The notes under the pieces are model-generated. The model did not search any database and was not told the DNA's origin. It saw only the letters and a program-made list of their open reading frames with translations. From NCBI RefSeq assembly GCF_030867095.1, contig NC_081830.1, positions 38,502,781 through 38,566,780 of the forward strand: a stretch of DNA of 64,000 nucleotides. Direction: 5' to 3'. A program made the position numbers and the translations under genes. Positions 63,626 through 64,000 of the stretch are shown one piece after another. Source of the DNA: Alligator mississippiensis (Eukaryota; Chordata; Crocodylia; Alligatoridae). Within the stretch, counting starts at the first letter, position 1, and each line of letters begins with the position of its first letter.

Positions 63626-64000
63626 TATGTTCATGGATGGCACCATGCTCAGCCAGTACTTGCCTCACTCCATTTGAGTTTGCCTGCGTTTTCACAGACA
63701 CATGACCAGTGTTTCAGCAGTGTTTGAATATTGCAACCTTCTCTTGTTAGGAGGGAGTGCAGGCAACAAATTTGTCTCATGGGCCACATGGGGACTTCCT
63801 ATACTCTCTCTCCCTCCTTTTTTTTTGTTCCCTGTTATGTTAATGCTTGGTATTGCAGCCACAGCTGGCCTGCTGGTTCTCTCTGTGGCTGTAGTAAAGC
63901 CACTTGCAATATGGCTTTCCTGGGGGGGTATTTTCAGATCAGTTTTGTGTTCTCCTTCTCGCACACTATGCAATGAAACTGCTTTTTTTGTTGCTCTAAT
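63626..64000. other. EFHD1 intron 1, nothing recognised
   Basis: Unique-looking sequence with a T-run near 63818. No exon. Confidence 0.5.

Noticed and set aside
58732-64000. EFHD1 exon 2 within the window
   Set aside because: No frame shows the EF-hand text (YDAGRDGFIDLMELK or DEDFDGKLSFREF), so the next exon is taken to be outside.

Overview
The window is vertebrate nuclear DNA, most likely from a non-avian reptile (crocodilian first choice, turtle second). The main reasons are two CR1 LINE copies with long open ORF2 frames and typical CR1 3' tails, older CR1 fragments, a MIR-like tRNA SINE, 5S rRNA-derived repeats, hAT and Tigger-like MITEs, and three genes that read as direct orthologues of human SNED1, MTERF4 and EFHD1. 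The species call is inference; no search was run.

Region by region. 628-30304 (+) holds the last 25 coding exons of SNED1, an extracellular matrix glycoprotein. In order they encode nine EGF-like modules, one sushi module, four EGF-like modules, three fibronectin type III domains, a linker, a final EGF-like module and a cysteine-containing C-terminus. The signal peptide and NIDO exons lie before base 1. The last coding exon is a 37-bp microexon that ends exactly on the stop codon and is followed by a consensus splice donor, so the 3'UTR is probably a separate exon (candidate 32255 to about 34165, poly(A) signal at 34139). 35215-38303 (-) is a complete four-exon MTERF4, the mitochondrial rRNA-binding partner of NSUN4. 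It faces SNED1 tail to tail and starts in a CpG island. 58414-58727 (+) is exon 1 of EFHD1, a mitochondrial calcium-sensing EF-hand protein, in a second CpG island; the rest lies to the right of the window.

The 20 kb between MTERF4 and EFHD1 is repeat-dominated. It contains a GC-rich LINE relic inside the MTERF4 CpG island, an old antisense CR1, a probable solo LTR with 5-bp target duplications lying inside a 5S-derived repeat, a CR1 with an uninterrupted 968-codon ORF2, a probable LTR-derived block, a second 5S-derived repeat copy, a Tigger-like MITE flanked by TA, and two of three copies of one hAT MITE family. The third hAT copy is in a SNED1 intron.

The three genes do not form a pathway. 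SNED1 is secreted matrix, while MTERF4 and EFHD1 are mitochondrial. I found no new multi-gene system. The most unusual things are the stop-codon microexon of SNED1, an EGF module whose sixth cysteine codon coincides with a splice donor, and the nested repeat history between 38.7 and 49 kb.
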